DNA from: a bacterium UBP8_UBA817
Lineage (GTDB): Bacteria; Margulisbacteria; Marinamargulisbacteria; SXXA01; SICP01
Direction of reading: 5' to 3'
Assembly: GCA_945898045.1 (NCBI GenBank)
Contig: CAMDGG010000001.1
Location: 1 to 64,000, forward strand
DNA length: 64,000 bases
Shown here: piece by piece, positions 1 through 10,559 of the stretch
How the letters are laid out: every line of letters begins with the position of its first letter
How positions within the stretch are numbered: position 1 is the stretch's first letter
Notes under the pieces: generated by a model
Databases searched by the model: none
What the model was told of the DNA's origin: nothing
Seen by the model: only the letters and a program-made list of their open reading frames with translations
Translations under genes and position numbers: made by a program

Positions 1-281
1 TTTAGACGGTCTTGCATTTGCTCGAATCCTTTGGGTTCAATGAAACGTGTATAGGGATCGTTGAGTGAAGCCAGTAGACCTTTGATTGCGCCATACTCTA
101 ATTGCTTATCTGTGACATCTTTTTTAACGAAGTCTGCTTTGACATAGCCTCTTACTGTTTCCAGAAGATCAGAACTTTTAGCCTCGGTTTTAAGTGGAAT
201 AAAAGGAATACTTGCAATCGCTAAAAATCCGATGATACCCATGATCATGAGGAGGTGTTTATTAGAAAAAAATCTTTTCAT
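1..281 (-). CDS. S41 family C-terminal processing peptidase, N-terminal part (truncated by window edge)
   Basis: Reverse-strand translation MKRFFSNKHLLMIMGIIGFLAIASIPFIPLK...LLASLNDPYTRFIEPKGFEQMQDRLK; N-terminal TM/signal and the 'LNDPYTRFIEP' motif typical of CtpA-type proteases. Confidence 0.75.
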   Translation of the reverse strand, partial: MKRFFSNKHLLMIMGIIGFLAIASIPFIPLKTEAKSSDLLETVRGYVKADFVKKDVTDKQLEYGAIKGLLASLNDPYTRFIEPKGFEQMQDRL

Positions 282-345
282 TAGTGGTTACCTTTCTTAC
301 TACGAAGGTCTACAGTTTAGCAAATAAGGTTAAGAGTCGTGAAGC

Positions 346-1512
346 TTATCTTCGTATGTATCTCATTGGATCAACCGGAACCCCATTTTCCCGAACTTCA
401 AAGTGTAAGTGAGGTCCTGTGCTATACCCTGTGGAACCTACCCAACCGATCTCTGAACCCTGTTTCACCAATTGTCCTTCATGGACCAAAATCCGAGATT
501 GGTGTGCATAAACGGTCGCAAGACGTCGTCCATCTTTTCTGAGACCGTGATCAATTACAGTTACTTTTCCATAGCCTCTATATTGCGGTTTTTCACCCGC
601 TACAATAACGACACCCGTATCAGCAGCGCGAATTCTACAACCACTTGGGGCTGCAAAATCGATTCCGTTATGTTTAATCCTTCGTTTAAATATGGGGTGC
701 ATACGCGTTCCAAATGGCGACGATACCCACCCATCAACAGGCCTTACAAAGGAGCCTGATCCATAAAACTGCGTATTGCCCTTGGACCCTTTTAAAATAA
801 ACGAGGTCAATTCTTGTGACGATTCTTCTAGCTCGCGATTTTGTTGTTCGATGTGTCTAATTTGCGCTTCTAACGAGATGAGTTCGTTGCGCTTTTCTAC
901 TTCTTGCTGCGAAATTTGTGTTTCTTTTTTGGTAATTTGTTCTTTGAGTACAGAAATTTGTTTTGTCTGGCCTTCTAAAACGGTTTTTTGCTTACTGAGT
1001 TGATTTTGCTCTGTGCGCATGTCAGTAATTAATCCGACATCGGCACGCAATAATTTGTTAAAAAAATATTCGGATTCCATGGCAGATAATAAATCTGGAG
1101 AAGAGAAGAGAAAGTCCATAAACCCTAGATTTTTATTTTTATGAATTTGCCGCATTCTTTCCTCAAAACGAGATTGCTTATCCACAAAATTATGCGCAAC
1201 GACGGTTAGTTTTTCTTGCGTTTTTTCTTTTTTAACTTGGGTCACCTGCAAGTCATTTTTGGCTTTTTTAAGCTGGTACGTTGTGTATTTTAATTGACGC
1301 GACAGCGCTCCCAATTTCACCCGAGTTTCTTTTCTTTCTTTGAGTTTTTCGCCAATCACTTTTTTATTTTTTTCAATTTTTGAATTGATAACATCTAATT
1401 TTTCTTTGGCATCCGCATCTTCCTTTTCTGCGAATACAGGGGCCATCCAAATGCTTGCAAGAAGAAGAGCTAAGATACCGAAACTTAATTTATTTATTTT
1501 CATGGGACTCAT
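346..1512 (-). CDS. Murein hydrolase activator EnvC-like / M23 metallopeptidase with N-terminal coiled coil
   Basis: Signal peptide, long coiled coil, then M23 motifs 'HNGIDFAAPSG', 'GYGKVTVIDHG', 'TGPHLHFEVRENGVPVDPMRYI'; adjacent to the ctpA-like gene. Confidence 0.88.
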   Translation of the reverse strand: MSPMKINKLSFGILALLLASIWMAPVFAEKEDADAKEKLDVINSKIEKNKKVIGEKLKERKETRVKLGALSRQLKYTTYQLKKAKNDLQVTQVKKEKTQEKLTVVAHNFVDKQSRFEERMRQIHKNKNLGFMDFLFSSPDLLSAMESEYFFNKLLRADVGLITDMRTEQNQLSKQKTVLEGQTKQISVLKEQITKKETQISQQEVEKRNELISLEAQIRHIEQQNRELEESSQELTSFILKGSKGNTQFYGSGSFVRPVDGWVSSPFGTRMHPIFKRRIKHNGIDFAAPSGCRIRAADTGVVIVAGEKPQYRGYGKVTVIDHGLRKDGRRLATVYAHQSRILVHEGQLVKQGSEIGWVGSTGYSTGPHLHFEVRENGVPVDPMRYIRR

Positions 1513-1516
1513 TAAC

Positions 1517-3202
1517 TCATTTTGATAGATTTTTTATTTCTTTATTGCGTTTGTTTCTCTGGAAACTGACGGCAAACCGGTGGGATTCGTCTCTGACTTG
1601 CTGAAGCAGGTGCAAAATGGGATCACGCTTTTCTAATTTTATCGTATTCGGAGAGTTCGGGGAATAAACTTCTTCATCTCTCTTTGCCAATGAGAGTAAA
1701 TCGACAGTTTCTTCTAGGTCTAATTCCTGCCTCGCTTTTTGGGCAAAATTAAGCTGCGCCTTTCCACCATCGACAAGCATGAGTTTGGGCATCGGCGCTT
1801 TATTTTCTAGAGCTCCTTTTAAACGACGATAGACAACTTCATAAATTGATTTAGGGTCGTTACTTTTTCCTGATACGGTTGCGATGTCATAACGTCTATA
1901 TCCTGATTTATCTGGTTTTCCATTTTTAAAATAAACTGCGGAGGCGACTATATTTGTGCTTTGAAGATGTGAGATATCGACACCGACGATTTCTGTTGGC
2001 AGATTCTTTAAATCGAAACACGCTTGCATTTTTTTGAGGAGATCCGGGGTTGATAATTTGTCAGGCTTTTTTTCTAGCTTAAGTCGCTCAATCGCAATTT
2101 TCGCATTTTTTTGAGCAAGTTCTAATAATTGTTTTTTATCGCCTCTTTGGGGCAGATGCGCTTTTTGTTTTAAGATATTTCCTGTTTGGGCTTGCACATC
2201 TTGTATGGTCTGCAACATACTTTCATCACACAAAATTTCGTCTGGCAAATCACCTAAAATATCTACTCCTTCTAGAAAAGCATCTTGTAAAAATTTGGGG
2301 CGATCTTCTTCTTTCAGGTCTATTTCATACAGGCCTCTTTGAAAAAGGAGGGTTCCCGCAACAATAGTTTGTACCAATACATAGGTATAAGGAGGCGCAT
2401 TGCAGGAAACCCAGAGTTGTATATTGGCGGTTTCTTCTGGCATGACCATGCGATTGGCTACTAGGGCCTCTATTTTTTGAATGCGATCTCGAATCTTCGC
2501 CGCTTTTTCATAGTCTTGGGCTTTTGAATGTTGATGCATTTCTTTTTTGAGTTGAATTAATAGGGTTTTATTTTGCCCGGTTAAAAAGAGGCTCAGCTCT
2601 TGGACGAGGCGGTCGTACTCTGGCTTAATATCTTTGTAAATACAGGGGCCAAGGCATCTTCCGATGTCGAGATTAATACATTTTTTTTCGAGTTTGGTGA
2701 GGCTGATAGATTGCTTGCAATCACGTATGGGGAAAAGATCATTAAGAAACCGCTGAAGGGTTTTGGTGGAACCGATAGAAGCATAGGGTCCAAAATAGGT
2801 GGCCTGATCTTTGTATTTTTGACGTGTAACACTCACTTTTGGAAAAGGTTCTTGTGTGGATATTTTGATATAAGGGAAACTTTTGTCGTCTTTAAGTGAA
2901 ATATTGTAGCGTGGCTTAAAGGCTTTGATGAGTTTATTTTCTAGAATAAGGGCTTGGTTTTCGGAGTTGGTAACGAGGATTTCGATGGATTTGATATGTG
3001 TGACGAGGAGTGTGGTTTTGAGATCTTTTTGTGTGTTAAGAAAGTAAGAACTTACACGTTTTTTGAGATTTTTTGCCTTGCCAATATAAAGGATTTTGCT
3101 GGCTGCATCTAACATCTTGTAGACTCCCGGATTGTTCGGAAGTCTATTCAGATGTTCTTTTGTAGGGAGGAGTATGTCCGCTGAATTAAGCGTCCTTTGC
3201 AA
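1517..3202 (-). CDS. uvrC: Excinuclease ABC subunit C
   Basis: GIY-YIG start 'NNPGVYKMLDAASKILYIGKAKNLKKRVSSYF', UVR region and RNase H-like C-terminal domain ('VGVDISHLQ', 'LMLVDGGKAQLN'). Confidence 0.95.
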   Translation of the reverse strand: MQRTLNSADILLPTKEHLNRLPNNPGVYKMLDAASKILYIGKAKNLKKRVSSYFLNTQKDLKTTLLVTHIKSIEILVTNSENQALILENKLIKAFKPRYNISLKDDKSFPYIKISTQEPFPKVSVTRQKYKDQATYFGPYASIGSTKTLQRFLNDLFPIRDCKQSISLTKLEKKCINLDIGRCLGPCIYKDIKPEYDRLVQELSLFLTGQNKTLLIQLKKEMHQHSKAQDYEKAAKIRDRIQKIEALVANRMVMPEETANIQLWVSCNAPPYTYVLVQTIVAGTLLFQRGLYEIDLKEEDRPKFLQDAFLEGVDILGDLPDEILCDESMLQTIQDVQAQTGNILKQKAHLPQRGDKKQLLELAQKNAKIAIERLKLEKKPDKLSTPDLLKKMQACFDLKNLPTEIVGVDISHLQSTNIVASAVYFKNGKPDKSGYRRYDIATVSGKSNDPKSIYEVVYRRLKGALENKAPMPKLMLVDGGKAQLNFAQKARQELDLEETVDLLSLAKRDEEVYSPNSPNTIKLEKRDPILHLLQQVRDESHRFAVSFQRNKRNKEIKNLSK

Positions 3203-3665
3203 CTTCCTTTTCTTCTTTAACCACTTGTACAGTGATTGCGATGGGCACTTCAGGATGCAAAATAATTTTTACTGCAAACTCGCCAAGTTCTTTAATTGGT
3301 GCTGAAAGTTCTAGCAATCTTGCTGCCACTTCTACTTTAAGATCATGCAGAATATGGTGAGCGATACTTGTTGGTGTCACTGCGCCATAAAGTTTGCCGG
3401 TTTCTTTACTTGCTGCTGCGATGACAATGGTTTTGCCATTGATTGTCGCTTGAACTTTTTCTGCGGCGGTTTTCAAAAGAGCCAAGCGCTTTTGCTCTTT
3501 CTTTTCCAAAAGTTTAAAGCGGTCTTGGTTTCCTTTTGTTGCGAGTAACGCCATGCCATTAGGAAGCAAATAGTTGCTAAAATAACCTAATTTAACCCGT
3601 TTTTTCTGACCTAGTTTCCCAAGCCCTTTTTCTTCTCGTATTAAAATAATTTCTACGTTCGCCAT
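3186..3665 (-). CDS. rplI: 50S ribosomal protein bL9
   Basis: 'EIILIREEKGLGKLGQKKRVKLGYFSNYLLPNGMAL'; next to rpsR/ssb/rpsF. Confidence 0.95.
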   Translation of the reverse strand: MANVEIILIREEKGLGKLGQKKRVKLGYFSNYLLPNGMALLATKGNQDRFKLLEKKEQKRLALLKTAAEKVQATINGKTIVIAAASKETGKLYGAVTPTSIAHHILHDLKVEVAARLLELSAPIKELGEFAVKIILHPEVPIAITVQVVKEEKEVAKDA

Positions 3666-3685
3666 GTCATTAACTCCTGATTTAA

Positions 3686-3937
3686 TTAGTCCATCGTGTA
3701 TGGCAATACACCAATATAGCGAGCGCGCTTAATAGCGGTAGCCACCATACGTTGATGTTTTGCACAAACGCCAGAATTCCGCTTAGGAACAATTTTCCCG
3801 CGATCTGTTAAGAATCTTCTGAATTTTTGTGTATCTTTGTAATCTAGAACCTCAATTTTTTCTGCACAAAAAAAACACACTTTTCTGCGTTTCATGCGAC
3901 GTTTTACAAATACCTTTTGCTCTTGATCTGCTGCCAT
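3686..3937 (-). CDS. rpsR: 30S ribosomal protein bS18
   Basis: 'DYKDTQKFRRFLTDRGKIVPKRNSGVCAKHQRMVATAIKRARYIGVLPYT'. Confidence 0.95.
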   Translation of the reverse strand: MAADQEQKVFVKRRMKRRKVCFFCAEKIEVLDYKDTQKFRRFLTDRGKIVPKRNSGVCAKHQRMVATAIKRARYIGVLPYTMD

Positions 3938-3952
3938 TTTATAGTCTCCTTC

Positions 3953-4315
3953 TTAAAATTCCTGACTTGCGAATTCAGGGTGTTCGTCCATTTGTTGAAT
4001 GCCTCTATCCAGCATTTGCATGCTATCCGCGATCACGTCCGCGCTGGTTTTGGTTTCACCATCTTTCTCGTAGCTGTCTACCTGTAACCGTCCTTCAATT
4101 GCAACTAGCTTACCCTTTTTAAGGTATTCTCCGCAAATTTCTGCGAGTCTGCGCCAGGCAACTACACGGATAAAATCTGTTACGCTCTCTTGTCCGTCTT
4201 TTCCACGTATCCGATCTATTGCAAGTGTAAATCGGGTTACGGTAACGCCGGAAAGTGTGACGCGCATTTCAGGATCACGTACCAAACGTCCTATCAAAAA
4301 ACATTTATTGTACAT
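3953..4315 (-). CDS. ssb: Single-stranded DNA-binding protein, short paralog without acidic C-terminal tip
   Basis: OB-fold pattern 'NKCFLIGRLVRDPEMRVTLSGVTVTRFTLAIDR...TDFIRVVAWRRLAEICGEYLKKGKLVAIEGRLQ'; ends EFASQEF. Confidence 0.9.
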   Translation of the reverse strand: MYNKCFLIGRLVRDPEMRVTLSGVTVTRFTLAIDRIRGKDGQESVTDFIRVVAWRRLAEICGEYLKKGKLVAIEGRLQVDSYEKDGETKTSADVIADSMQMLDRGIQQMDEHPEFASQEF

Positions 4316-4821
4316 TAGAATGGCACCTCTTCATCAAGATCTGTCTCATTATCTGGCGCTTGTGCAAATGGTGATGGTGCAGGGGTTTTTGCCGGACCAA
4401 AATCAAAGTCGGATTCTTGAATTTCTTCCACTTGTTTTTTCTGAATACTTGGCTTGATAGAAGATTGAGCGGTTGTAGGAGAAGAGGTTGAGGTTGTTTG
4501 TGATATAGAAAGAGGTCGGAGTTCTCGCGCTTCTACTTCCGTGAAATATTTTTTTCTTCCCGCTTCGTCTTCGGTTGTACGTGTCACAATCCGCCCTTCA
4601 ATAAGAACAGAGTCTCCTTGCTGGAGAGTAGCTGCTTGCTCCGCAACTTGTCGCCAGGCCACAATATCAACAATATCGAATTGGACAGGTACGCCGTCAG
4701 AACGCTCGGGACGATTTGCCTTAATCGTGAATTTAGCAAATTGATCGCCTGCGTTTGTAACGCGCACTTCAGGAGTGGTTTCAAGAGGTCCGATAAGAAT
4801 AATTTTGTTTAAGCTAGACAC
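4315..4821 (-). CDS. ssb: Single-stranded DNA-binding protein, paralog with acidic C-terminal tip
   Basis: 'NKIILIGPLETTPEVRVTNAGDQFAKFTIKANRP...VDIVAWRQVAEQAATLQQGDSVLIEGRI'; C-terminus 'DNETDLDEEVPF'. Confidence 0.88.
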   Translation of the reverse strand: MSSLNKIILIGPLETTPEVRVTNAGDQFAKFTIKANRPERSDGVPVQFDIVDIVAWRQVAEQAATLQQGDSVLIEGRIVTRTTEDEAGRKKYFTEVEARELRPLSISQTTSTSSPTTAQSSIKPSIQKKQVEEIQESDFDFGPAKTPAPSPFAQAPDNETDLDEEVPF

Positions 4822-4823
4822 GA

Positions 4824-5162
4824 TTAATCTTGTGCTACCTTTTCTTCTACTACAGCTGGGCGTGAGTCACGAATAGAATTCATGTCCACAATCAGGTGTC
4901 TTAAAAAACTTTCGTCTACGCGCATTCTCTCTTTAAGTTCATCCAAAGTTTTGTTGGTTCCTTCAAATTCGCAGTGAAGGTAATGACCTTGTAGTGCGGG
5001 TTGGAATGTAATTGGCATATCAGTTACGCCTTGGTCTTCGAACAATTGGATTTCACCTTCGTTATCTGTGATCCATTTTTTAAAATTTATTGTTAGCTTT
5101 TCTAGTTTCTCATCTCCCAAATGGGCTTTGATGATCACCAGGATATCGTATGCTTTGCTCAT
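4824..5162 (-). CDS. rpsF: 30S ribosomal protein bS6
   Basis: 'YDILVIIKAHLGDEKLEKLTINFKKWITDNEGEI...ELKERMRVDESFLRHLIV' and synteny with ssb/rpsR. Confidence 0.9.
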   Translation of the reverse strand: MSKAYDILVIIKAHLGDEKLEKLTINFKKWITDNEGEIQLFEDQGVTDMPITFQPALQGHYLHCEFEGTNKTLDELKERMRVDESFLRHLIVDMNSIRDSRPAVVEEKVAQD

Positions 5163-5263
5163 GGTACCGTAACTCCTTAAACGCGATTATATGTAAAGTA
5201 AAGGCAAGCATTGTAACATAGCCTCTTTCTTTTTCGCAATCCAGCTTCTTTGTATTGAATCTG

Positions 5264-6115
5264 TTATTTTGATTTGAGCCATTTGGATTTAGAATCTATG
5301 CCTAATTTCTTATCGCTAGAGCTTACTCGTCGCTCTAACTTTTTGATATCTTCTTCCGGGGGAAGCTCTTCAGGCTTAATTCCACTTTTATTAAGCAACT
5401 GCCTAACGTCTTTATTGTTTTTGACATGCTCACCTGAAATAGTGTGCTCTCCTATTAAGTTTTGTTTTTGAACATTAAAGTTGGTGATTTCGGTGGCTAG
5501 ATCTTTGGCTTTTATGGTGATCGTAGGTAAAAAATCGGCCATCGGTCGGTTTTCTGGAATACCAAGCTTCTGTTTCATTTGAACGGTATTAATTCCTCCA
5601 AACAAAGCCTGATCACCCTTGCTTCGAATTCTACCAAAGCCTTGATTGTCGACTCCTCGCTCATAAATAATTTTAGAAAGTTCAGTTTCTGTTTCCACCA
5701 ACTTTTTACGAGCCTGTAATCGTTCTATTAGATTGATTCGATCTTCTACAAGTTCTTGCTTTCGTGTTTGAACAGCGAAATAGCTTTGCGCAAATGCGAT
5801 GGGATCTTTTTTAGGGTCTCCATTTTGCGCAATCAAGTAACAGGCGTAGCGAGTGAGCATGATGTCTTCAACTTTACGTTGTCCACCCTTGCCTAACCCG
5901 ATCATTTTGTTGACACCAACAAAATGATCGGACGCCTCCTGCCCCGAATTCTGACAAGCCTCTTTTGCTTTTTGAATTGTGTTAATAAAATTGCGCCATT
6001 CGGTATAACCGAGTAATTCTTGCAAATCGCGTGCTAGCCAATATTCAACCCCACCCTGATCACAAGCCGAATTCTCGAAATTTTTATGAAGCTCTGAAAT
6101 CAATTCCTGTTTCAT
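5264..6115 (-). CDS. dinD: DNA damage-inducible protein D-like
   Basis: '[34 protein letters not shown]', '[37 protein letters not shown]'. Confidence 0.85.
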   Translation of the reverse strand: MKQELISELHKNFENSACDQGGVEYWLARDLQELLGYTEWRNFINTIQKAKEACQNSGQEASDHFVGVNKMIGLGKGGQRKVEDIMLTRYACYLIAQNGDPKKDPIAFAQSYFAVQTRKQELVEDRINLIERLQARKKLVETETELSKIIYERGVDNQGFGRIRSKGDQALFGGINTVQMKQKLGIPENRPMADFLPTITIKAKDLATEITNFNVQKQNLIGEHTISGEHVKNNKDVRQLLNKSGIKPEELPPEEDIKKLERRVSSSDKKLGIDSKSKWLKSK

Positions 6116-6282
6116 TTCCGATCCCTTTAGTTAGTAGCGACTAATTTTTTATCATCATACTATCTTATATTTTATAAAAATTTATATATAAAATTTATTT
6201 TACGAGAGATTTACTGTTTTTGACAAGACGAATGAGCACAAGCCTCACTTGAACCTAAATAATACTGTATACTCTCAGACTA

Positions 6283-7356
6283 ATGACTTCACCAGATGCT
6301 TCACAAGATTTTAATAACCCCCAAGAAAACCCAGAACGACTGGTTTCGTCTGACCGTGTCATGGACGATATTAAAGAAGGAAGCCTTCGCCCTAAAACGC
6401 TGTCGGAATTTATCGGCCAAGAAAAATTAAAACACCACTTGGGTATTTTCATTCAAGCGGCTTCGCAACGACAAGAGAGCATCGAGCACGTATTGCTCTA
6501 TGGACCTCCGGGACTTGGGAAGACGACATTAGCCAGTATTATTGCGGCGGAAATGGGCGTTCAGATTAAGATCACGTCTGGGCCGGCGATTGAAAGGCCT
6601 GGGGATTTGGCGGCGATTTTGACGAATTTGCAGCCTGGAGATGTGTTGTTTATTGATGAGATTCATCGACTGAATCGGGCCGTTGAAGAAGTGCTTTATC
6701 CGGCGATGGAAGATTTTGAATTGGATATTATTATAGGAAAGGGCCCTTCGGCGCGGTCGATTCGATTGGACTTGCCGAAGTTTACTTTGATCGGTGCAAC
6801 GACTCGAGTTGGCAGTTTGTCGGCGCCGCTTCGGGATCGGTTTGGCATTATTGAGCGCTTTGAGTTTTATACACCTGCCGATTTGACGCAGATTATTCAT
6901 CGGTCTTCTTTTCTATTGGAGACTCGAATACATGCAGAGGCAGCCGAAAAAATTGGCGAGCGGTCTCGCGGCACGCCTCGTATTGCAAATCGATTATTGA
7001 AGCGGGTTCGGGATTGGGCGCAAATTAAAGGTGACGGGACCATTACATTTGAAATTATTCAGGACTCTCTCGAAGGGTTTGGGATTGATGTGTTGGGATT
7101 GGATGATGTGGATAGGCGTTATCTACTGACGATTATTGAAAAATTTAGGGGCGGACCTGTGGGTCTCGACACCATTGCTGCTAGCATTTCTGAAGATTCT
7201 GATACTATAGAGGATGTTTATGAACCTTATTTATTACAATTAGGGTTTATTGAACGCACACCGCGTGGACGTCTTGCTACGGCGCTTGCCTATAAACATC
7301 TGGGTATTGCTCAAGCGCGAACACCGGATCAAACCCAACAAAATCCATTATTTTAG
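6283..7356 (+). CDS. ruvB: Holliday junction branch migration DNA helicase RuvB
   Basis: '[26 protein letters not shown]', Walker A '[14 protein letters not shown]', 'DEIHRLN'. Confidence 0.97.
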   Translation: MTSPDASQDFNNPQENPERLVSSDRVMDDIKEGSLRPKTLSEFIGQEKLKHHLGIFIQAASQRQESIEHVLLYGPPGLGKTTLASIIAAEMGVQIKITSGPAIERPGDLAAILTNLQPGDVLFIDEIHRLNRAVEEVLYPAMEDFELDIIIGKGPSARSIRLDLPKFTLIGATTRVGSLSAPLRDRFGIIERFEFYTPADLTQIIHRSSFLLETRIHAEAAEKIGERSRGTPRIANRLLKRVRDWAQIKGDGTITFEIIQDSLEGFGIDVLGLDDVDRRYLLTIIEKFRGGPVGLDTIAASISEDSDTIEDVYEPYLLQLGFIERTPRGRLATALAYKHLGIAQARTPDQTQQNPLF

Positions 7357-7364
7357 GAGGCTTT

Positions 7365-7961
7365 ATGTCAACATCGCCACGCACTTTTACGATTAATCGT
7401 CATACAAAAGAAACACAAATCTCCATGACCTTTTCTTTGGATGGCAGCGGGAAAAATGAGATTCAAACAGGGATTCCTTTTTTTGATCACATGTTAGATT
7501 TATTTTCTCACCACGGGCTTTTTGATTTGTCATTGCAAGTTAAGGGTGACTTGGATGTGGATTTTCACCATACAGTAGAAGACGTTGGCATTTGCATGGG
7601 GCAAGCGTTTCGTGAAGCAATTGGTGATGCGAAAGGGATTGCGCGGTATGCTTCTGGCTTTTTGCCAATGGATGAGGCTCTTTGCCAAGTGGCTATTGAT
7701 ATTTCTAATCGCCCTCATTTGGATTTCAACTGTGTATTACCCAAAACAAAAGTAGGTTCGTTTGATGTTGAATTAACCGAAGAATTTTTTAGAGCGTTTG
7801 TGAATAACGCTCGTATTACGCTTCATATAGATGTGGTGCGCGGCAATAATTTGCATCATATAATTGAGTCTTGTTTTAAGGGTGTTGGTTTTTTTCTGGA
7901 TAAAGCGTCGTTATTAGATGCCAGAAAACCGGCAATTCCTTCTACAAAGGGCCTGTTGTAA
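7365..7961 (+). CDS. hisB: Imidazoleglycerol-phosphate dehydratase
   Basis: 'TGIPFFDHMLDLFSHHGLFDL', 'DVDFHHTVEDVGICMGQAF'. Confidence 0.95.
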   Translation: MSTSPRTFTINRHTKETQISMTFSLDGSGKNEIQTGIPFFDHMLDLFSHHGLFDLSLQVKGDLDVDFHHTVEDVGICMGQAFREAIGDAKGIARYASGFLPMDEALCQVAIDISNRPHLDFNCVLPKTKVGSFDVELTEEFFRAFVNNARITLHIDVVRGNNLHHIIESCFKGVGFFLDKASLLDARKPAIPSTKGLL

Positions 7962-7963
7962 CG

Positions 7964-8482
7964 ATGAATTCTCAATACGCTATTCCTGATTTAATTCAGC
8001 AGATAGGTCGGCAGATTTTGTCCGCACATCCGATCTTAGATCAAATTGTTTTGGTTGGCATTTTGTCCGTGGGATACCCATTGGCACAGCGTCTCGCATT
8101 TTTTCTTGAGAAAGAAACGGGAAATCCTGTACAAGTTGGCAAATTGGATGTGGCCCTATATCGGGACGACTTGTTTTCTCGCCAAGATTTTGTGACGCTG
8201 CGAGAGTCGGATATTCCGTTTAGTATTGAAGGCAAAATTTTAATTTTAGTGGATGATGTTTTATTTCATGGTCGTACTATTAGAGCCGCTTTAAACGCGC
8301 TCTTGGATTTTGGGCGGCCTCTCACGATTGAGTTAGCCGTGTTAATTGATCGGGGTCATCGCCAACTTCCTATTTTCGCACACTATTGTGGGGCACAACT
8401 TCAAACTTCTACGGACGATCATGTTGAAGTCCAACTCTATGAAATAGATGGCGACGATAAAATTATACTGGAAAGGAAATAG
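7964..8482 (+). CDS. pyrR: Bifunctional pyr operon regulator / uracil phosphoribosyltransferase
   Basis: PRPP motif 'ILILVDDVLFHGRTIRAALNALLDFGRP', 'AVLIDRGHRQLPI'. Confidence 0.92.
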   Translation: MNSQYAIPDLIQQIGRQILSAHPILDQIVLVGILSVGYPLAQRLAFFLEKETGNPVQVGKLDVALYRDDLFSRQDFVTLRESDIPFSIEGKILILVDDVLFHGRTIRAALNALLDFGRPLTIELAVLIDRGHRQLPIFAHYCGAQLQTSTDDHVEVQLYEIDGDDKIILERK

Positions 8483-8506
8483 CCATTCAGGTTAGAATGA
8501 CACCCT

Positions 8507-10483
8507 ATGTCAAAACCTAAAAAGCCTGCTCCAGCACCTAACCAAAGTATTTGGCGTAACTTAATTTGGGTTTTGGTTCTTGCTCTTATTGGCGCATCTT
8601 TCTTTTTAAACTATTCCAGCAGCCCTAAAAAGCCTGCCGAAGTCGGTTTCTCCACGTTCATGACTCAACTTGAAAAAGGAGAGATTAGCGACGTGACGGT
8701 GAGTCCTACTGATCATGTGATTACCGGCAAAACAAAAGCAGGCGTTTCATTTAAAACCTATTTTTTAGACTACCCCGATTTGGTTCCTGATTTAAAAGCC
8801 CATGGCATTCCCGTCACTGTTAATACGAATAGTGGGAATTGGTTGTGGAGCGCGGTTATTCAGGGTCTTCTTCCTTTTATATTGATCGGTCTTTTATGGT
8901 TTTTTATCTTCAGACAAGCTCAGGGCGCTAATAATCAGGCCATGTCTTTTGGAAAGTCTCGGGCAACCCCTTGGCAAAAAGACAAAGATAATATTACAAC
9001 GTTTAAAGATGTTGCGGGTGTTGAAGAAGCCGTTGAAGAACTTCAAGAAATTGTTGATTACTTAAAAGCCCCTAAAAAATATTTGGACATTGGTGCCAAG
9101 ATTCCAAAAGGTGTTTTGTTAATGGGGCCTCCTGGAACTGGAAAGACGTTATTGGCTCGTGCGATTGCAGGTGAGGCGGGCGTGCCTTTCTTTGGATTGT
9201 CGGGTTCTGACTTTGTTGAAATGTTTGTGGGCGTTGGCGCCTCTCGGGTAAGAGATTTATTTGGCCAAGCAAAAAAGAATCAGCCTTGCATTATTTTTGT
9301 GGATGAAATTGATGCAGTAGGTAGACAACGTGGTGCCGGTTTAGGTGGTGGTCATGATGAACGTGAGCAGACATTAAACCAATTATTGGTAGAGATGGAT
9401 GGCTTTGAAAGCAAGCAGACCGTTATTGTAATTGCAGCCACTAACCGTCCTGATATTTTGGATCCTGCATTGCTTCGACCAGGCCGATTTGACCGCCAAA
9501 TTACGGTGGATAAGCCTGATGTCAAAGGTCGACTGGCTATTCTTCAGATTCATGCAAAAAATAAAAAATTATCTAAAAAAATTAATCTGGAAATTATTGC
9601 CAAACGTACGCCAGGATTTACTGGAGCGGACTTAGCTAATTTAGTTAATGAAGCGGCGCTTCTTTCTGCACGTAAGGGTTTGAAAGTGATTACGATGATA
9701 GAAATGGAAGAATCGATTGACCGCGTCATGGCTGGACCACAACGCAAGTCACGCGCTATGTCTCCCAAAGAAAAGGAAATCGTTGCGTATCATGAGGTAG
9801 GACATGCCATTGTTGCGCAAAGACTTCCGGGGGCAGATCCTGTTCATAAAGTCAGTATCTTGCCTCGTGGACGTGCGTTGGGTTATACACTGCAGCTTCC
9901 TGTTGAAGATAAAAATTTAATTTCTCGCACTGAAATCAAACACCAAATTCAAATACTGATGGGTGGACGCATTGCAGAAGATTTGACGTTTCATGAAATT
10001 ACATCTGGTGCATCCAATGACATTGAGCGGGCTACAGACTTGGCCAGAGGCTATATTTGTCATTATGGCATGAGTGCTAAATTGGGAGTTCGTAAATTTG
10101 GAAAGTCGCAGTCCCAGGTCTTTTTAGGACGTGATTATTCGGATCATTCTAAAGATTATTCGGAAGCCACGGCCAATGCCATTGATGATGAAATCAAAGC
10201 ATTAATTGACGAGTGTTATGCGGGTGCCCTGAAGATTTTGACCGACAACCAAGCAAAGCTCATTGACATTTCTAAGATCCTGATGGACAAAGAGGTGCTT
10301 GAGGCAGATCAATTTGAGGCGTTGATGGCCTCAGAAAATCCTAACGATGTTGATTTAGATGCGCTTGCTTTACCTACTTCGGAATCACATGAAGACGAAG
10401 CGGAAAAGCCTAAACCCAAGAAGCGTACCAAGTCTAAATCTTCGGATACAAAGGAAGATCCATCTCTCATAATCGGGGCGTAG
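8507..10483 (+). CDS. ftsH: ATP-dependent zinc metalloprotease FtsH
   Basis: AAA+ '[21 protein letters not shown]', SRH region, zinc motif 'HEVGHA'. Confidence 0.97.
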   Translation: MSKPKKPAPAPNQSIWRNLIWVLVLALIGASFFLNYSSSPKKPAEVGFSTFMTQLEKGEISDVTVSPTDHVITGKTKAGVSFKTYFLDYPDLVPDLKAHGIPVTVNTNSGNWLWSAVIQGLLPFILIGLLWFFIFRQAQGANNQAMSFGKSRATPWQKDKDNITTFKDVAGVEEAVEELQEIVDYLKAPKKYLDIGAKIPKGVLLMGPPGTGKTLLARAIAGEAGVPFFGLSGSDFVEMFVGVGASRVRDLFGQAKKNQPCIIFVDEIDAVGRQRGAGLGGGHDEREQTLNQLLVEMDGFESKQTVIVIAATNRPDILDPALLRPGRFDRQITVDKPDVKGRLAILQIHAKNKKLSKKINLEIIAKRTPGFTGADLANLVNEAALLSARKGLKVITMIEMEESIDRVMAGPQRKSRAMSPKEKEIVAYHEVGHAIVAQRLPGADPVHKVSILPRGRALGYTLQLPVEDKNLISRTEIKHQIQILMGGRIAEDLTFHEITSGASNDIERATDLARGYICHYGMSAKLGVRKFGKSQSQVFLGRDYSDHSKDYSEATANAIDDEIKALIDECYAGALKILTDNQAKLIDISKILMDKEVLEADQFEALMASENPNDVDLDALALPTSESHEDEAEKPKPKKRTKSKSSDTKEDPSLIIGA

Positions 10484-10550
10484 CGCAGCCTGGTAGCGCA
10501 CTAGCATGGGGTGCTAGTGGTCGCTGGTTCAAATCCAGTCGCCCCGACCA
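10474..10550 (+). tRNA. tRNA-Pro (anticodon GGG), CCA encoded
   Basis: CGGGGCG...CTAGC ATGGGGT GCTAG...CTGG TTCAAAT CCAG...CGCCCCG A CCA folds as a cloverleaf. Confidence 0.95.
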
Positions 10551-10559
10551 ATTACTTTC

